From Glomus cerebriforme (lineage: Eukaryota > Glomeromycota > Glomeromycetes > Glomerales > Glomeraceae): DNA of 17,750 nucleotides. The position numbers and the translations under genes were made by a program. Location of the stretch: assembly GCA_003550305.1 (NCBI GenBank), contig QKYT01001150.1, forward strand, positions 6,225 to 23,974, given 5' to 3'. Below the pieces are notes generated by a model. That model searched no databases, was not told where the DNA came from, and saw only the letters and a program-made list of their open reading frames with translations. Shown here piece by piece: positions 1 to 9,967 of this stretch; the first letter of the stretch is position 1; each line of letters opens with the position of its first letter.

Positions 1-629
1 TTAATCAATACTTCAAATGGAAACTATTTTTACTTTATATTGTTAGATAAATTTACACTTGAAAGTGAATTACAGAAAATGGTAATTTAAGACAAGGATT
101 AAATAGAAATAATTCATTAAATTGATTTTATATATTAAGTGATTAGCCTTATTATAATATGCCTCATGAAGAGTTTTTAGCAATAAAAATCTGCCAAGGA
201 CTTAGACCAAGTTTTAATATTAAAGTTTCTCAATTAATAGTTGATATATTTAAACAATGTGTAGATAAAGTCCTATCAAAAAGACCAACTGCAAAATATT
301 CACATGAAATATTTAAACAATGGAAAATTGATCTTTATTATAATTATAAGGAAAATGAAAGATATTTATTCAAGTAAACTTGAATTTTAATAACCAAAAA
401 ATACAGATGATGAAGAAGAATATTCAAATAATTAATGCAATTTATTATTTAAATAATGTAATATTAACTCTGTTAATTTTTTAATTTATAGATTCTACAA
501 TAATTGATTTTCCATCTTTAAGGTAAATTTTAAATAATTTTAAAATATTGATATTAAGTAATTTAATTTTTAATTTTATTCATTTTTAGACTAAATTACC
601 AAAGATTAACACGTTCAAATTATAGTTAG
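1..629 (+). pseudogene. Decayed 3' half of a TKL-type protein kinase gene
   Basis: Frame 1 (from base 1) reads NTSNGNYFYFIL then FTLESELQK, resembling the hinge region (NY..vLeyA.GGtL..yL) of the kinase at 3740-5189. It then reads IEIIH with stops at 88-90, 100-102 and 118-120, resembling GL.EIH just before HRD. The catalytic loop and activation segment are missing. From 138 another frame reads SD-stop-PYYNMPHEEFLAIKICQGLRP and on to 377, closely matching the C-lobe of the minus-strand kinase (LAMKICQGLRPTFNIKVPQLIV). At 369-436 a shifted frame gives a PKNTDD tail matching PKNSDD in that kinase. Downstream, 492-522 and 590-629 join across a 67-nt GT..AG intron (523-589) to read STIIDFPSLRLNYQRLT and end at TAG 627-629. 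Internal stops, frameshifts and a central deletion make this a pseudogene. The gene's 5' part is outside the window. Confidence 0.85.
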
Positions 630-1155
630 AATAAACTACAGTATGTACTGTATCACGATTACTATAATATTAAAGTATTTTTAACTAAAATTTTATAACA
701 GAAAAGCCTCAACACATTTTTTTTCTGGGGGGTTTGTTAAATTTTAACTATATTACTGTCGATTCAACACTAGATATGATTTCTTTAATACTGAATACTG
801 TAACAATTACTTTTTATTTTATTAAGAATGGATAAGATAGTTATAACTAAATAGATATGTTGAATTAAGGTAATTTTTGAAATTAACGATAATTCAAATT
901 TTTATAATCTTTTGTTTTAAAAAAGAGTTGTTCTGATTACCATAAATTCTTTTCGGCGACTATTTACTTTATCTTATTGGTTGATCAGGTTGATCAGTTG
1001 ATCAATGTCGACCATCATGTGAATGATGTGATGCATGTTATTTCATTATTGTGGTACAATATTATCGAATAAATAACACCGTCGGCTTAAACTGTATCAC
1101 CTAAACAATAAAAATATTCTCTAACGTCCAACGTTCTTATTTTTTTTTTTTAATA
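630..1155. other. Intergenic region upstream of the F-box gene
   Basis: No coding sequence is seen. It holds a T-run followed by six G (713-732), three adjacent TTGATCA heptamers (981-1004), and a 12-T run (1140-1151) that ends four bases before the F-box start codon. The region presumably contains the F-box promoter. I cannot place a TATA box with confidence because the DNA is AT-rich throughout. Confidence 0.5.
981..1005. repeat. Three tandem TTGATCA heptamers
   Basis: TTGATCA occurs at 981-987, 990-996 and 998-1004, at 8-9 bp spacing. Each copy contains the palindrome TGATCA. It lies about 150 bp upstream of the F-box start codon. It could be a clustered protein-binding site or a small local duplication; the sequence alone does not decide. 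Confidence 0.6.
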
Positions 1156-2769
1156 ATGTCTTTACCTTCATTACCTGATGAATGTTTTAATGAAATACTT
1201 TCCTTTCTTGATAATAAATCTTTATACAAATGTTTATTTGTGAATAAATATTTTTGTAATTTTTCCATTCCTATTAATTGGAGAGATCCATTTAATTTAC
1301 CAATTCTTAATAATCCATCATTAATAAATACTTTAATCTCCTGTTTTAATGAAGATGAAATTTCTTCATTATTTCCTTGTGAAATAAATGTTAATAATCA
1401 ACCTCCTTTGTTTAAATACGGGAAATTTATAAGAAAAATTGATCATGATTATTGTGTAAGAAATATAGTATCTTGGATAAAAATTTCAAATAAAATAATT
1501 TCTAGATATCAAAATTATCAAGATTGTAGAGTTCGAAAATTAGTTGATGCTATATATCATATGATTATGCGAGAAGGTTCCAACTTACAAGAACTTATTA
1601 TAATTATAAATTGGGATAATTATATTGATTTACCAAATTTTTCGATTTTTACATCCTTTAAACCTGGAATTATAAACTTAAAATTTTTGGATATAGAAAT
1701 TTATTTGGATTTAATAAATGAGGAAATAATATATCAGGATACTATTGAATTTTTAAGTAAGGTATCTAAATACTGTAATGGTATTATTAACATTGAACTA
1801 AACTTTTCCAGATTAAATAATGCGTTAATTAAAGCATTTTTGGATATTATTAAATTACAACCTTTAAAAAAGATATTAATGCATACTGAATATAATGTAT
1901 TAAAAGAGGAAGCAAAAAATATTGTATACGCCTTGAAATTTCGATCAGAAACTTTGAAAGAACTTATATTTAGAGATTTTGATTTTCAAATCATTGATTT
2001 ATCATTCATACCAAATTTGAAAAGTTTAGAACGACTTGAATTTATTAGTTGTAAAGGTTTTTTATTAAGATATAATGAAAATTTATTTAAAAAAGAATTT
2101 CATCTTAAAGAATTAAAATTTTTGCATAATGAGTTTGAATTTGATGATGATGATGATGATTTTAATAATCGTATCTTAAAATTTGATGTTATAGAAACAA
2201 TAATTAATTCTTTTTGTGGTGAGGAATTGATTAAATTATCTTTAAATATTATTACTCCAAAAATAGTTAACAAGATAAAAGTGTCTTGTCCAAACATACA
2301 CTTTTTATATATTAAAATAATTTCAAAAAAATTTGACATTCTACAAGTTTGTGAAATAAGATCATTGAAAGTCTTAAAACTTTATATTGATAATGAAGAA
2401 TATGCTGACATATTAGTTAAACAATTGGGTGATTATTTGATATATGTTGAATATTTATTACTAGAATTTCATGTTGGTTTATCATCCTTTGAATATTTTA
2501 CTAAAAATTGTATAGCAAATTTAAAAAAGTTGATTCTCCGTTTTAGAGATTTATTATTAGGAAATTATTTAAGAAAATATTATTTAAAATACATAAATGA
2601 TTATCAAATAATTCATAAATCTTTAAAGGTATTAGGAATTATTAAAGATTATGGATGTGAACTTGATTGGACAAATGAAGAATTGGAAATTATTGATTCA
2701 TTAAAAAATCAAAATGTTGAAATTCTTTATATTTGTTCATTGGAAGATATTGATACTTTTTTGATGTGA
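1156..2769 (+). CDS. F-box protein with LRR-like C-terminal region, 537 aa
   Basis: This is an intact intronless frame from ATG 1156 to TGA 2769. Residues 3-46 form an F-box: LPSLPDECFNEILSFL, then LYKCLFVNKYFC and WRDPF, the Leu-Pro-x-Glu and Trp-Arg pattern that docks on SKP1 in SCF ubiquitin ligases. The rest is rich in Leu, Ile, Asn and Lys with irregular L..L.L spacing (for example LKSLERLEFISC near residues 288-300 and LKVLKLYI in the second half), as in divergent leucine-rich repeats that would bind the ubiquitination target. A run of six Asp codons (GAT x6, 2143-2160, residues 330-335) sits inside the repeat region. No membrane segment or signal peptide is seen. F-box proteins of this layout are greatly expanded in Rhizophagus, and the target is unknown. 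The 12-T run just upstream and AATAAA signals at 2820-2830 fit a complete transcription unit. Confidence 0.85.
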   Translation: MSLPSLPDECFNEILSFLDNKSLYKCLFVNKYFCNFSIPINWRDPFNLPILNNPSLINTLISCFNEDEISSLFPCEINVNNQPPLFKYGKFIRKIDHDYCVRNIVSWIKISNKIISRYQNYQDCRVRKLVDAIYHMIMREGSNLQELIIIINWDNYIDLPNFSIFTSFKPGIINLKFLDIEIYLDLINEEIIYQDTIEFLSKVSKYCNGIINIELNFSRLNNALIKAFLDIIKLQPLKKILMHTEYNVLKEEAKNIVYALKFRSETLKELIFRDFDFQIIDLSFIPNLKSLERLEFISCKGFLLRYNENLFKKEFHLKELKFLHNEFEFDDDDDDFNNRILKFDVIETIINSFCGEELIKLSLNIITPKIVNKIKVSCPNIHFLYIKIISKKFDILQVCEIRSLKVLKLYIDNEEYADILVKQLGDYLIYVEYLLLEFHVGLSSFEYFTKNCIANLKKLILRFRDLLLGNYLRKYYLKYINDYQIIHKSLKVLGIIKDYGCELDWTNEELEIIDSLKNQNVEILYICSLEDIDTFLM

Positions 2770-2819
2770 ATCTGAGAAATTTATATTTTAATATTGTAAA
2801 TATTTTTATGATTATTTAT

Positions 2820-2847
2820 AATAAAATAAATATATATATATATATAT
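2820..2847 (+). terminator. Poly(A) signals and TA microsatellite after the F-box gene
   Basis: Two overlapping AATAAA hexamers (2820-2825, 2825-2830) lie about 50 bp after the F-box stop codon and run straight into a 17-nt TA microsatellite (2831-2847). The position suits 3'-end formation, although AATAAA is common by chance in such AT-rich DNA. Confidence 0.45.
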
Positions 2848-3739
2848 GATGATTTAAAGTTATTATTTAAATCATTTTTTTTTTTATCAATAATAAGTTA
2901 TTAAATCCTTGTGCTATTTGATTCTAATATTATTATATTTCAAACATGTTGTAGGAAATATTGTGAGGAATATGAAATATTTCAAATTGTAAAATACATT
3001 TTTTATGAAAACAAGAATTTTCTGAACCCAATGTTAGAATTAAAAGCTGCAAATTTACTGTTAAATCGCGTAAGATATAAATATAACATGTAGTAAATCA
3101 ATGGCACAATGGCAAAAATTTATTTACCATATTGAACTTCCAAGAACGTGAATAAATCATATGGTACCACATCCTTCGCGTTTTTATTTTTAAACTCATT
3201 TGGCACGCTGAAAAAAAAATTGCTGTATTAAATTTTTTCTCATGGCTTAATTTTAAGCTTAACATCTTTTTTTCCATCATATAAATTTCTTTTTTATTTT
3301 GTATTTCGCAATCAATTTGTCACGTCACTATCAATTTAACATTTTTATCTTCGATATCCAATATAAAAAAATTTAATATTCGTATTTGTTTACCTTTTTT
3401 TTAACATGAAACACTTTCCGGAATAATAAAAATAATAAAATAATAAATACAAATGAAATTATACAGTATTATATTTAAAATCTCATTTTATTTGAATAAA
3501 TCTTCACAATTTTTAAACTAACAACAAGGCACAAATTGTTATTTTGTGTCTAACCAAAACAGAAATTAACTTCCAATGATTTAAATTAAATATCAAAAAA
3601 AAAAAAAATGGTTTGAATAAAAATTAAAAATAAAAAAATTTTTTTCTAGTTTCTTTCTTCGTCTTTAGATAACATTATTAAAATAGAAATTATAAAATTA
3701 ACATTAATTATGTTAATATAAATAAAGTTGTCATGTAAT
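2848..3739. other. Intergenic region between convergent F-box and kinase genes
   Basis: No supported gene. A 60-codon open stretch (2911-3093, +) lacks an ATG start and resembles no family I know. Poly-A and poly-T runs and AT-rich simple sequence dominate. The 3' UTRs of the two convergent genes probably lie here. Confidence 0.5.
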
Positions 3740-5189
3740 TTATTCATCAATTTTCAATTTAGTAAAATCAATTCGGATAGATTCTATTTAATAAAACAAA
3801 ATTTGTTAGTTTTTTTCTAAAAAAAAAAATTTTTTTTTAAATAAATAAAAATTTATTTACCAGAATATTCCGTGCTTATAATATTATCATATTGATTATA
3901 ATAATCATCTGAATTTTTTGGTTCAGGAAGATTATTAAAATTAATTAATCTACTTGTATAAATAGCTTCCGAATGTGTTTCATATGATAAATTAGTAGAA
4001 GGAATATTAGTTTGTAATTTATCATTGATTACATCTGCTTCTTTAATTTGTTTTTCTATTTCTGTTTCTCCTATTTTATCATTCCATTGATCTAAAATAT
4101 CTTTAACTTCTAGTGCTGATGGACGATTTAATGGATTTGCATCTAAACAACGTTTAATTAAATGTACAATCAATTGGGGTACTTTAATATTAAACGTTGG
4201 TCTAAGTCCTTGGCAGATTTTCATTGCTAAATTTATATCATGGCTTACTTCATGGTATGGAGGCAATCCAGAACATACTTCATACATAATTATGCCAAAA
4301 CTATAAATATCAGCAGCTTTGGTATAATTTTGTCCTCTTAAAATTTCAGGAGCAATATAAGGTAAAACACCATAAACACTTTTTTTTGTATTTTCTAATG
4401 CATTATAATCTGCTGGTTTGCATAATCCCATATCAGTTATACAAGCACCGTAGTTATGAAGTATATTACAAATATGTAAATCTCGATGAATTAGATTATT
4501 CTTATGAATTTCATTAAGCCCTCTTGCAATACAACTTAATTTTTCAATCTTAGTAAACCATCTTAATTCAATATAACTTTTATCTAAATAATTTCGTAAA
4601 CTTCCACCAGATGCATATTCCAAAACCATTATATAATTTTTTGTATCTGGAACTTGAGTTATTCCATAAAGTTTAATAATAAAAGAAAAAGAATCTCCAA
4701 TAAGTTTATGATGTGATGTAATCTAAAATATAACATTTAATAAAAAATACATTAGTAAAAATAATATTTCAAAATTTCATTAAATGGTAAATTAATTTAT
4801 ACCTCATTGATAAATTCTAATNTAACATTTTTTGAATTATTTAAACTTTTCAGTGCTACTTTCATATTACTACCATTTCGTTTCCAATTTTGATTTTCAT
4901 TATCCCAATAATATATATCTCCATCAATCCAATTTGCTTTATACACTTTGCCAAACCCGCCTTTTGCAATATATTTAATATTATGAAATCTATCATAAGG
5001 TATCCACTCTAATACTTTATAATTGGAAGTTGCTGATAGCTGAGTATCTTGAATAAATTTGTCAATATCATCATTACCACTACTCCAATTGTTGAAATTT
5101 TGTTGAAATCGTTTTGCGTTACATACATTACACCAAAAATAATGTGTTTTAGGTTGTTTACATTCTTCACATGTTCCATACTGATCCAT
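3740..5189 (-). CDS. TKL-type protein kinase with N-terminal CxxC/CxxC knuckle, 430 aa, three exons
   Basis: Predicted cytosolic or nuclear Ser/Thr-Tyr kinase. The exons are 5189-4803, 4722-3861 and 3783-3740, and both introns (80 and 77 nt) are GT..AG and in phase. Cys 7, 10, 20 and 23 form a possible zinc knuckle. The kinase domain starts near residue 69: glycine loop 74-82 (IAKGGFGKV), ATP-binding Lys 114 (VALK), likely helix-C Glu 129, HRD with catalytic Asp 210 and Asn 215, DMG (226-228) instead of DFG, APE 253-255, and DIYSFG from 267. The tail after about residue 350 is Asn- and acid-rich and contains NFNNLPEPKN. The large exon's open frame seems to stop at 3853, but SGK-stop there is read through a splice donor. 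Splicing to 3783 gives EYSESIRIDFTKLKIDE, which resembles C-termini of this family as I know them. An N at 4822 leaves residue 123 undefined. The substrate is unknown. This family is massively expanded in Rhizophagus. Confidence 0.85.
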
Positions 5190-6294
5190 CGTTCGATAGT
5201 TTGTTAAATTATTAAAGTTACTTTATTTACTACTCAAATAATTTATCTAACTTTATTGAATAATAAAAATAATGAGCTTTTAAAAATTCACTGTAATTTT
5301 TTTTTCCATTATCAGAATGTGTAACACATGATGTGTATGTGCACAAGATATTATTTACGCCAAATTGATGATCGTATCTTGAAATGTACTAGATTAAATG
5401 AAAAAAACTTTCTTTTGTTTGTTAAAAAAGGAAATTGGTTTTCCCTCTTGACTATCATTTCTAAAAAAAGACAATTCTAAATTTATTATCGAAAAAAAAA
5501 ATTCAAATCAAAAGTTACGCAACACAAATAATATTTTGCATTATCCAAAAATCAACATCACATGTATATGTTGTGCGTCAAATCAAGATTATTTAGATTT
5601 TTTTTTTTTTATCTGTGAACTTTAAAAAGAAATAAAATGTTTTTTTTATTCAGGATATAAAATTCAAACTCAAGGAAAAAAAAGAATATTAAACTTTATT
5701 ACAAGATATAAAATGATAGTAATCAAAAATTTCATTTTGTTCAAAATCACGACGAATCTCTCAGTTTTATTCATCCCATCTTTAAAAAATTAATTAAACA
5801 AATCTTTTATAATCTATTTTTCTATCATAAACATAGTTTAATCTTTGCTTTCTTTTCTTTTATTCAAGAAAATAATGAATTGTGAAATTAAGAAAATAAA
5901 AATATTGAATTATTATGCCTTATTTCCGACTCGAAATGAATCACCATGTAAAAGTATATACTTCATAGAATATTTTCAAATATATTATCAATCAAATTAT
6001 CTTTAATATGAAATTTGATATTATTCAAATTGAAAATAAAAATAAAATAGAGTTACCGAGTTAGAAGGAAATTAGAATTTCAGTAGATGGATATTGCAGT
6101 TGATATAATGTTAAACGTTAAACTTGTTCATTAATAACGTTAGTGACGCAGCAGATTTATAATTTCTATCAGTATAACAGATAATATTTACGACCCACAA
6201 GAATTGATTCAATAAAGCTGTTGAAAATAAAACTTTCTAAAGATTCGGCAAAAAAAATATGTAGCGTCAGCTGCGGTAACTCTAGTGTTGGGAA
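5190..6294. other. Intergenic region upstream of the minus-strand kinase
   Basis: No coding sequence recognised. The part next to 5189 should hold the kinase promoter. Imperfect dyad sequences occur (around 5550-5580, the ACATGTATATGT region followed by TGCGTCA at 5574-5580). The GTTAAACGTTAAAC segment near 6109-6122 and GTGACGCA at 6143-6150 are the only other notable words. Confidence 0.4.
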
Positions 6295-6387
6295 TCAAAT
6301 CACAATTCGTGAAAACCCACCGAGAGCAGTAAAAGGAATGTTTTTTAAATTATCTTCCCACTGTATTCTGGCCGGATATGTGTTTCT
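6295..6387 (-). pseudogene. Possible relic of a kinase glycine-loop region
   Basis: The minus strand reads IQWEDNLKNIPFTALGGFSRI before a stop at 6297-6295. This aligns with the start of the kinase domain in both intact kinases of the window (EWIPYDRFHNIKYIAKGGFGKV and EFVSYDRFKDIEFIAEGGFSKI). It shares the Trp before the linker, the K-N/D-I motif and GGFS-x-I. Nothing resembling the Lys subdomain follows. The plus strand is also open here, so the call rests only on the motif match over about 20 residues. Confidence 0.4.
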
Positions 6388-7306
6388 TTAACCTGTCAAA
6401 ACGTAGATTCTTCATTACTAGATTTGATGGTTTGAAATTATCATCATAGTTCATGCTCAGAAGTAGATCTTATATTAATTGATTCATAATTATACATAAT
6501 TTAGCGTATCGCTCTGCTTTGGACAATAATGAGTGATGAATTCATGTAAATTTATCTGTACAGTACATTAATATTGAAAAAGATTTGATACTATTAGACA
6601 TAAATTTTAAACATTAGTCTTATACAACTTGGGATGCTTCACATTCTTCTATAAAGAATTCATCAAAGGTTTTCTAATACATTTAATACATTTAAGAATT
6701 TTTTTACTAATACTTAATAAGTTATGACTTAGGACTTAAAAATTTCATCATTCTTAAAAAAGTATATAAACTATATTTAATGAATAATTAGAGGAAGCGA
6801 CTGTGTCGTCGCAAGTCATAATTTTAAATAATTGTTATTCCTTAATCATGAGTAACTTTTCATATGTAAAACAAAACTAAATTAAGTAAAAATTTAATAT
6901 TGATAAATTTTGATTAAATAATAATTCTCAATTATAAGTAAATTTTAAAAAGGTATACAGCGTATACTATATAAATACTCATTTTTTTTTCTTAAATTTT
7001 TACACCATATTAACTATAGATATTGGAAAATTTCAATTTTAGTATCATTATATCGTTATTCTTTTTAAATATTTAAATGATTATTGGTATTGATCAAGTA
7101 ATAAAACAATATAACAGTTACAATATAGTAATTTTATTCAGGATAGTTATTTTAATCGTGATTTTAACAAGTTTTTATTGAAATAAAAGCTGATCGAAAA
7201 AAATGATTCATTTAAATTATTAAGCTAATCTATGATTTGAAATACTTCATAATCTATTAAATTTCATCTTTTTTATCTCTAAATCTTTTTTTTTTTCATA
7301 ACTTTA
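6388..7306. other. Intergenic, no gene seen
   Basis: AT-rich sequence without a recognisable coding segment. A short dyad GCGAC..GTCGC lies near 6795-6811. The next relic, on the minus strand, may once have extended into this region, but no convincing frame continues below 7307. Confidence 0.4.
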
Positions 7307-7916
7307 TCATAATGAAAAAATAATGCAATTTCTATATCTTAAGATTGGATCTTTAAATTTATCCTACTGCTAATCTTCAAGAAAATATAAACTATCTTTG
7401 GTTATGTTAATTTCACCATAGTATTTTGAGCCCTTCCAAATTATCTTCTAATAATTTCATATGTTTGTTATACTTTAATGATCGTGATAGTATAGGGTAT
7501 ATTATTGCATTATGTATGAAACATTTTAGGAGTAAATCTTCTCTGCTTCCTCTTAATAATAATTCTCTTGCTTAAGCAAATATGGTTTTGGCATCAACTT
7601 TATCAGTCCATCTTGAAATTAAAGAATAAACCCATCAATACTTCTTTCTATATTTAGGAAGTAATATATTATCAATTTCATGTAACTTTTCATAAAACTG
7701 TATAAGTAGTTTCAAAATAAACTTTAGCTTTTAGAAAATAAAATATTTGGTGACGCATTGTTATTAATAACAAAAATAATCAAATTACTTAACCTTTAGA
7801 CTCGTTAGATGAGTTCCAAAACCAGAAAAGAAACTTATTTCAGTAATAGTATCAGTGTTGGAATCATTATACGGTAATACTATTACAGGTATGGGTGGTG
7901 AATATTTCAATAGTTT
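7307..7916 (-). pseudogene. Unrecognised spliced protein-coding gene, decayed
   Basis: The minus strand carries two consecutive coding blocks joined in the same frame by a 66-nt intron (7793-7728, GT..AG). Block one (7916-7794) includes SPPIPVIVLPYNDSNTDT and FFSGFGTHLTSLK. Block two (from 7727) includes FILKLLIQFYEKLHEIDNI, SLISRWTDKVDAKTIFA, ARELLLRGSREDLLLK and FIHNAIIYPILSRSL. It is broken by stops at 7637-7635 and 7574-7572, a frameshift near 7425-7432 (after LEGLK it resumes as KYYGEINITKDSLYFLED), further stops at 7372-7370 and 7366-7364, and a final stop at 7309-7307. Sparse stops, balanced amino-acid use and in-phase splicing support a former gene. I do not recognise the family and assign no function. 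The 5' end is missing or lies in the AT-rich stretch above 7916. Confidence 0.7.
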
Positions 7917-8084
7917 ATTTAAAAATCACATTTTTTAGTAAAAAATACATTTAATAAATAATTAAATAGATTTTGTTTGTTATTCATTATAAATTATTTT
8001 ATTATTGTAATTAAATAATTATTTACAGTATATATAAAAAAAATAAAGAAAAAAGTAAATTAAAAAGAACCAGAATTTTTTTTA
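7917..8084. other. AT-rich spacer between two opposed relics
   Basis: Non-coding, very AT-rich. It separates the 5' side of the minus-strand pseudogene from the transposase relic. Its last bases form a T-run followed by AACAG, which resembles a splice acceptor placed at the point where transposase homology begins. Confidence 0.4.
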
Positions 8085-9258
8085 ACAGATAAGGATTTTG
8101 CACAAATATCTGCCGCTCGTTTTATTTGGAAAAATGTTAAAGTACAGCTATGTCTTTGGCGTGTCAAAAGAGCTGTAGAAACACGGTTGACAATTAACAA
8201 AAAACTTCAGCAGATCAATTATAATGGAGTAGCAGCGCAGCAAAAATTTCCTTTCATTGACCCATCATTTCGCCCATCTTTAACTGAAAAAAAAAATTAT
8301 CTTTTGTTCAAAAGAGTTGCGACCATTAGTATGTGAAAAAATGAAAAAATATCTGCATCAACACCCACTTATTCCAACGACTAAAGGACAATTTCTTTGT
8401 TCAAACTTAATTTGGACAACAGCTGTGCATGAAATATATAATTTTTGTCAACGGCATTCACTGCCATGGCCTTGGATTTATATGTGGAACGAATGGTATT
8501 GTTCAGAACGTTGGATATTATGGTTTCGAGCAGGATGTGATAATAAAATTTTTATTTTAAGACAAATATGTTTGTAGAAGCACATTGGAAAGTTCTTAAA
8601 CGTGACTTTTTATACAAATTTTTCCGACCACGTTTAGATTTAGTAACTTTTATTATCATGGAACAAGTAATACCACACCAGCAAAGAAAATTTGAACAAA
8701 TGTTTTTATTAGTAGAGCGAGAGAATGCAGAATGGACTATGGAGAAAGGTGTTTAAAAGAGAATGGAAAGATCTTTCAGGGCGGACAGTTAATCATGAAT
8801 CATATTCAACTGATATTAACAACTGGGTTTGTGGATGTTTTGCATTTTTAACAAATCATTTTTTATTTGCAAATATCTCGTACAACAAAAGGGAGTAGTG
8901 GCAGCTCAATTTTTTGATCAAATTTATCGTAATCACCAATATCCTTTTCTTGATGTTTCACTGAATCCAATAAGCAATTTTAAAACATCTATTATAACAA
9001 ATCCTGAAGTTATGTATTATGTAAGATGAAGATTCACAAATCTATGAGGAATTATTCACCTTATAAATGTAATGGAGAAATCACTCGAAATTCTTAAAGA
9101 ACAATAGAGTAAAAGAAACTTCAAATGGGTACAAAGTATCGAGAAGAACTTCAAGCCAATTGAAAAAATGTTAACTAAAATTACACTTTACAAGCAAATT
9201 AAGGAAAGCAATACCCAGAACATATAAAGATCATTCAAATAACACTTTATTTCTCTAA
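8085..9258 (+). pseudogene. MULE-type transposase with SWIM zinc finger, truncated and frameshifted
   Basis: Conceptual reading gives the C-terminal two thirds of a Mutator-like DDE transposase. At 8085 it begins TDKDFAQISAARFIW, then QLCLWRVKRAVETRL, the region of the second catalytic Asp and the C-x2-H motif; the expected His is Arg here. Next come CEKMKKYLHQHPLIPTTKGQ (8332 on), WNEWYCSERWILW, and VEAHWKVLKRDFLYKFFRP (8574 on) with the likely catalytic Glu at 8577-8579. A SWIM-like finger follows: CGC at 8830-8838, then CKYL about 55 bases later, where the usual CxH has Tyr for His. The C-terminal part reads MEKSLEILKEQ-stop-SKRNFKWVQSIEKNFK and ends IPRTYKDHSNNTLFL at TAA 9256-9258. Frameshifts lie near 8286-8297 (in poly-A), 8560-8567, 8735, 8855, 9045 and 9210, with a stop at 9105-9107. 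The N-terminal third is absent and no terminal inverted repeats were found. It is inactive. Confidence 0.85.
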
Positions 9259-9432
9259 TAATTTCTTTTTATTATTCTTTATAAATGATATTTTGTATTT
9301 ATATTTTTCGAAGAATTTATATTAAAGGGTGAATACATTTACTTTCGTTTATTGAATTACTAGAATTATATAATGTTAATAATTAATTAATGATTTTCTA
9401 GAATAGCAGCCATTTTTTGTTTTTTTTTTGTT
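9259..9432. other. Spacer after the transposase relic
   Basis: AT-rich and non-coding, with poly-T runs at 9413-9434. I saw no terminal inverted repeat for the transposase relic here. Confidence 0.4.
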
Positions 9433-9624
9433 TTAATAAACATTTAAAAGTATAAAATTTGTTACATCAAACTTATTTACATCCATAAATCTGGTTTCAA
9501 ATATATCTCTATTAGCAATTTCTTCTTTGCCCAAATAATTGCCATAATTTTTATAATGTTTTTAAAAAAGTGATCGAGAAGAAGTTGGAAGTAGATCGAA
9601 TTTTACAAGATTAATTCTAAATAT
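9433..9624 (-). pseudogene. Coding-like relic, family unknown
   Basis: One minus-strand frame reads VKFDLLPTSSRSLF, a stop, then KHYKNYGNYLGKEEIANRDI and FETRFMDVNKFDVTNFILLN, ending at 9435-9433. The composition is protein-like (mixed Gly, Asp, Glu, Arg) rather than the Lys/Asn/Ile noise typical of this AT-rich DNA. It interrupts two otherwise continuous halves with a single stop. No known family is recognised. It may equally be a chance frame. Confidence 0.3.
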
Positions 9625-9686
9625 TTAATAATAGAAACCATAAAAATCGTCACTTAATCATTTTAAATTTACAATTTCAAATAATA

Positions 9687-9932
9687 ATGGATTCTACTGC
9701 TTCAGAGTTCGAACTACTCATAATTATTCGCGAACTTGTAACTGCACTAATAAAACGTCACGTTTCACGTAAATATTTTAATCGGTACATGATACCTAAT
9801 GATTTTTTTTATTTTAATATGTCGGCGTATGGTTTCTTAAATTCCGGGATGCATAAAAGATATTTTTTTAGTGAACATTTTTTTTTTTTTTTTTTATTAT
9901 TATTCTTCCCAAATTTATTATTCATTATTTAA
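9687..9932 (+). CDS. Small hypothetical ORF, 81 aa, probably not functional
   Basis: The frame opens at ATG 9687 with MDSTASEFELLIII. The first 50 or so residues have balanced composition. The end is low-complexity Phe/Leu translated from a long T-run (9881-9896), which argues against a real C-terminus. I recognise no domain. It may be the broken N-terminal exon of a larger gene. It lies just upstream of the kinase exon relic on the same strand. Confidence 0.2.
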   Translation: MDSTASEFELLIIIRELVTALIKRHVSRKYFNRYMIPNDFFYFNMSAYGFLNSGMHKRYFFSEHFFFFFLLLFFPNLLFII

Positions 9933-9967
9933 CTTATTTCATAAAATCATATTAAACTATTCAAACT

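Noticed and set aside
458..491. Possible first intron in the tail of the kinase relic at the window start
   Set aside because: GT at 458 to AG at 491 gives only 34 nt, too short for a normal intron here. The true donor is probably lost, so I did not define it.
2100..2339. Minus-strand 79-codon frame
   Set aside because: It is antisense to the F-box coding sequence. The Ser run is the complement of the GAT repeat, and no domain is seen.
2911..3093. Plus-strand 60-codon open stretch
   Set aside because: It begins at GTG rather than ATG, resembles no known family, and lies where 3' UTRs are expected.
3098..3280. Minus-strand 60-codon frame
   Set aside because: No recognisable domain and composition of AT-rich noise. 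It lies in the 3' intergenic region of convergent genes.
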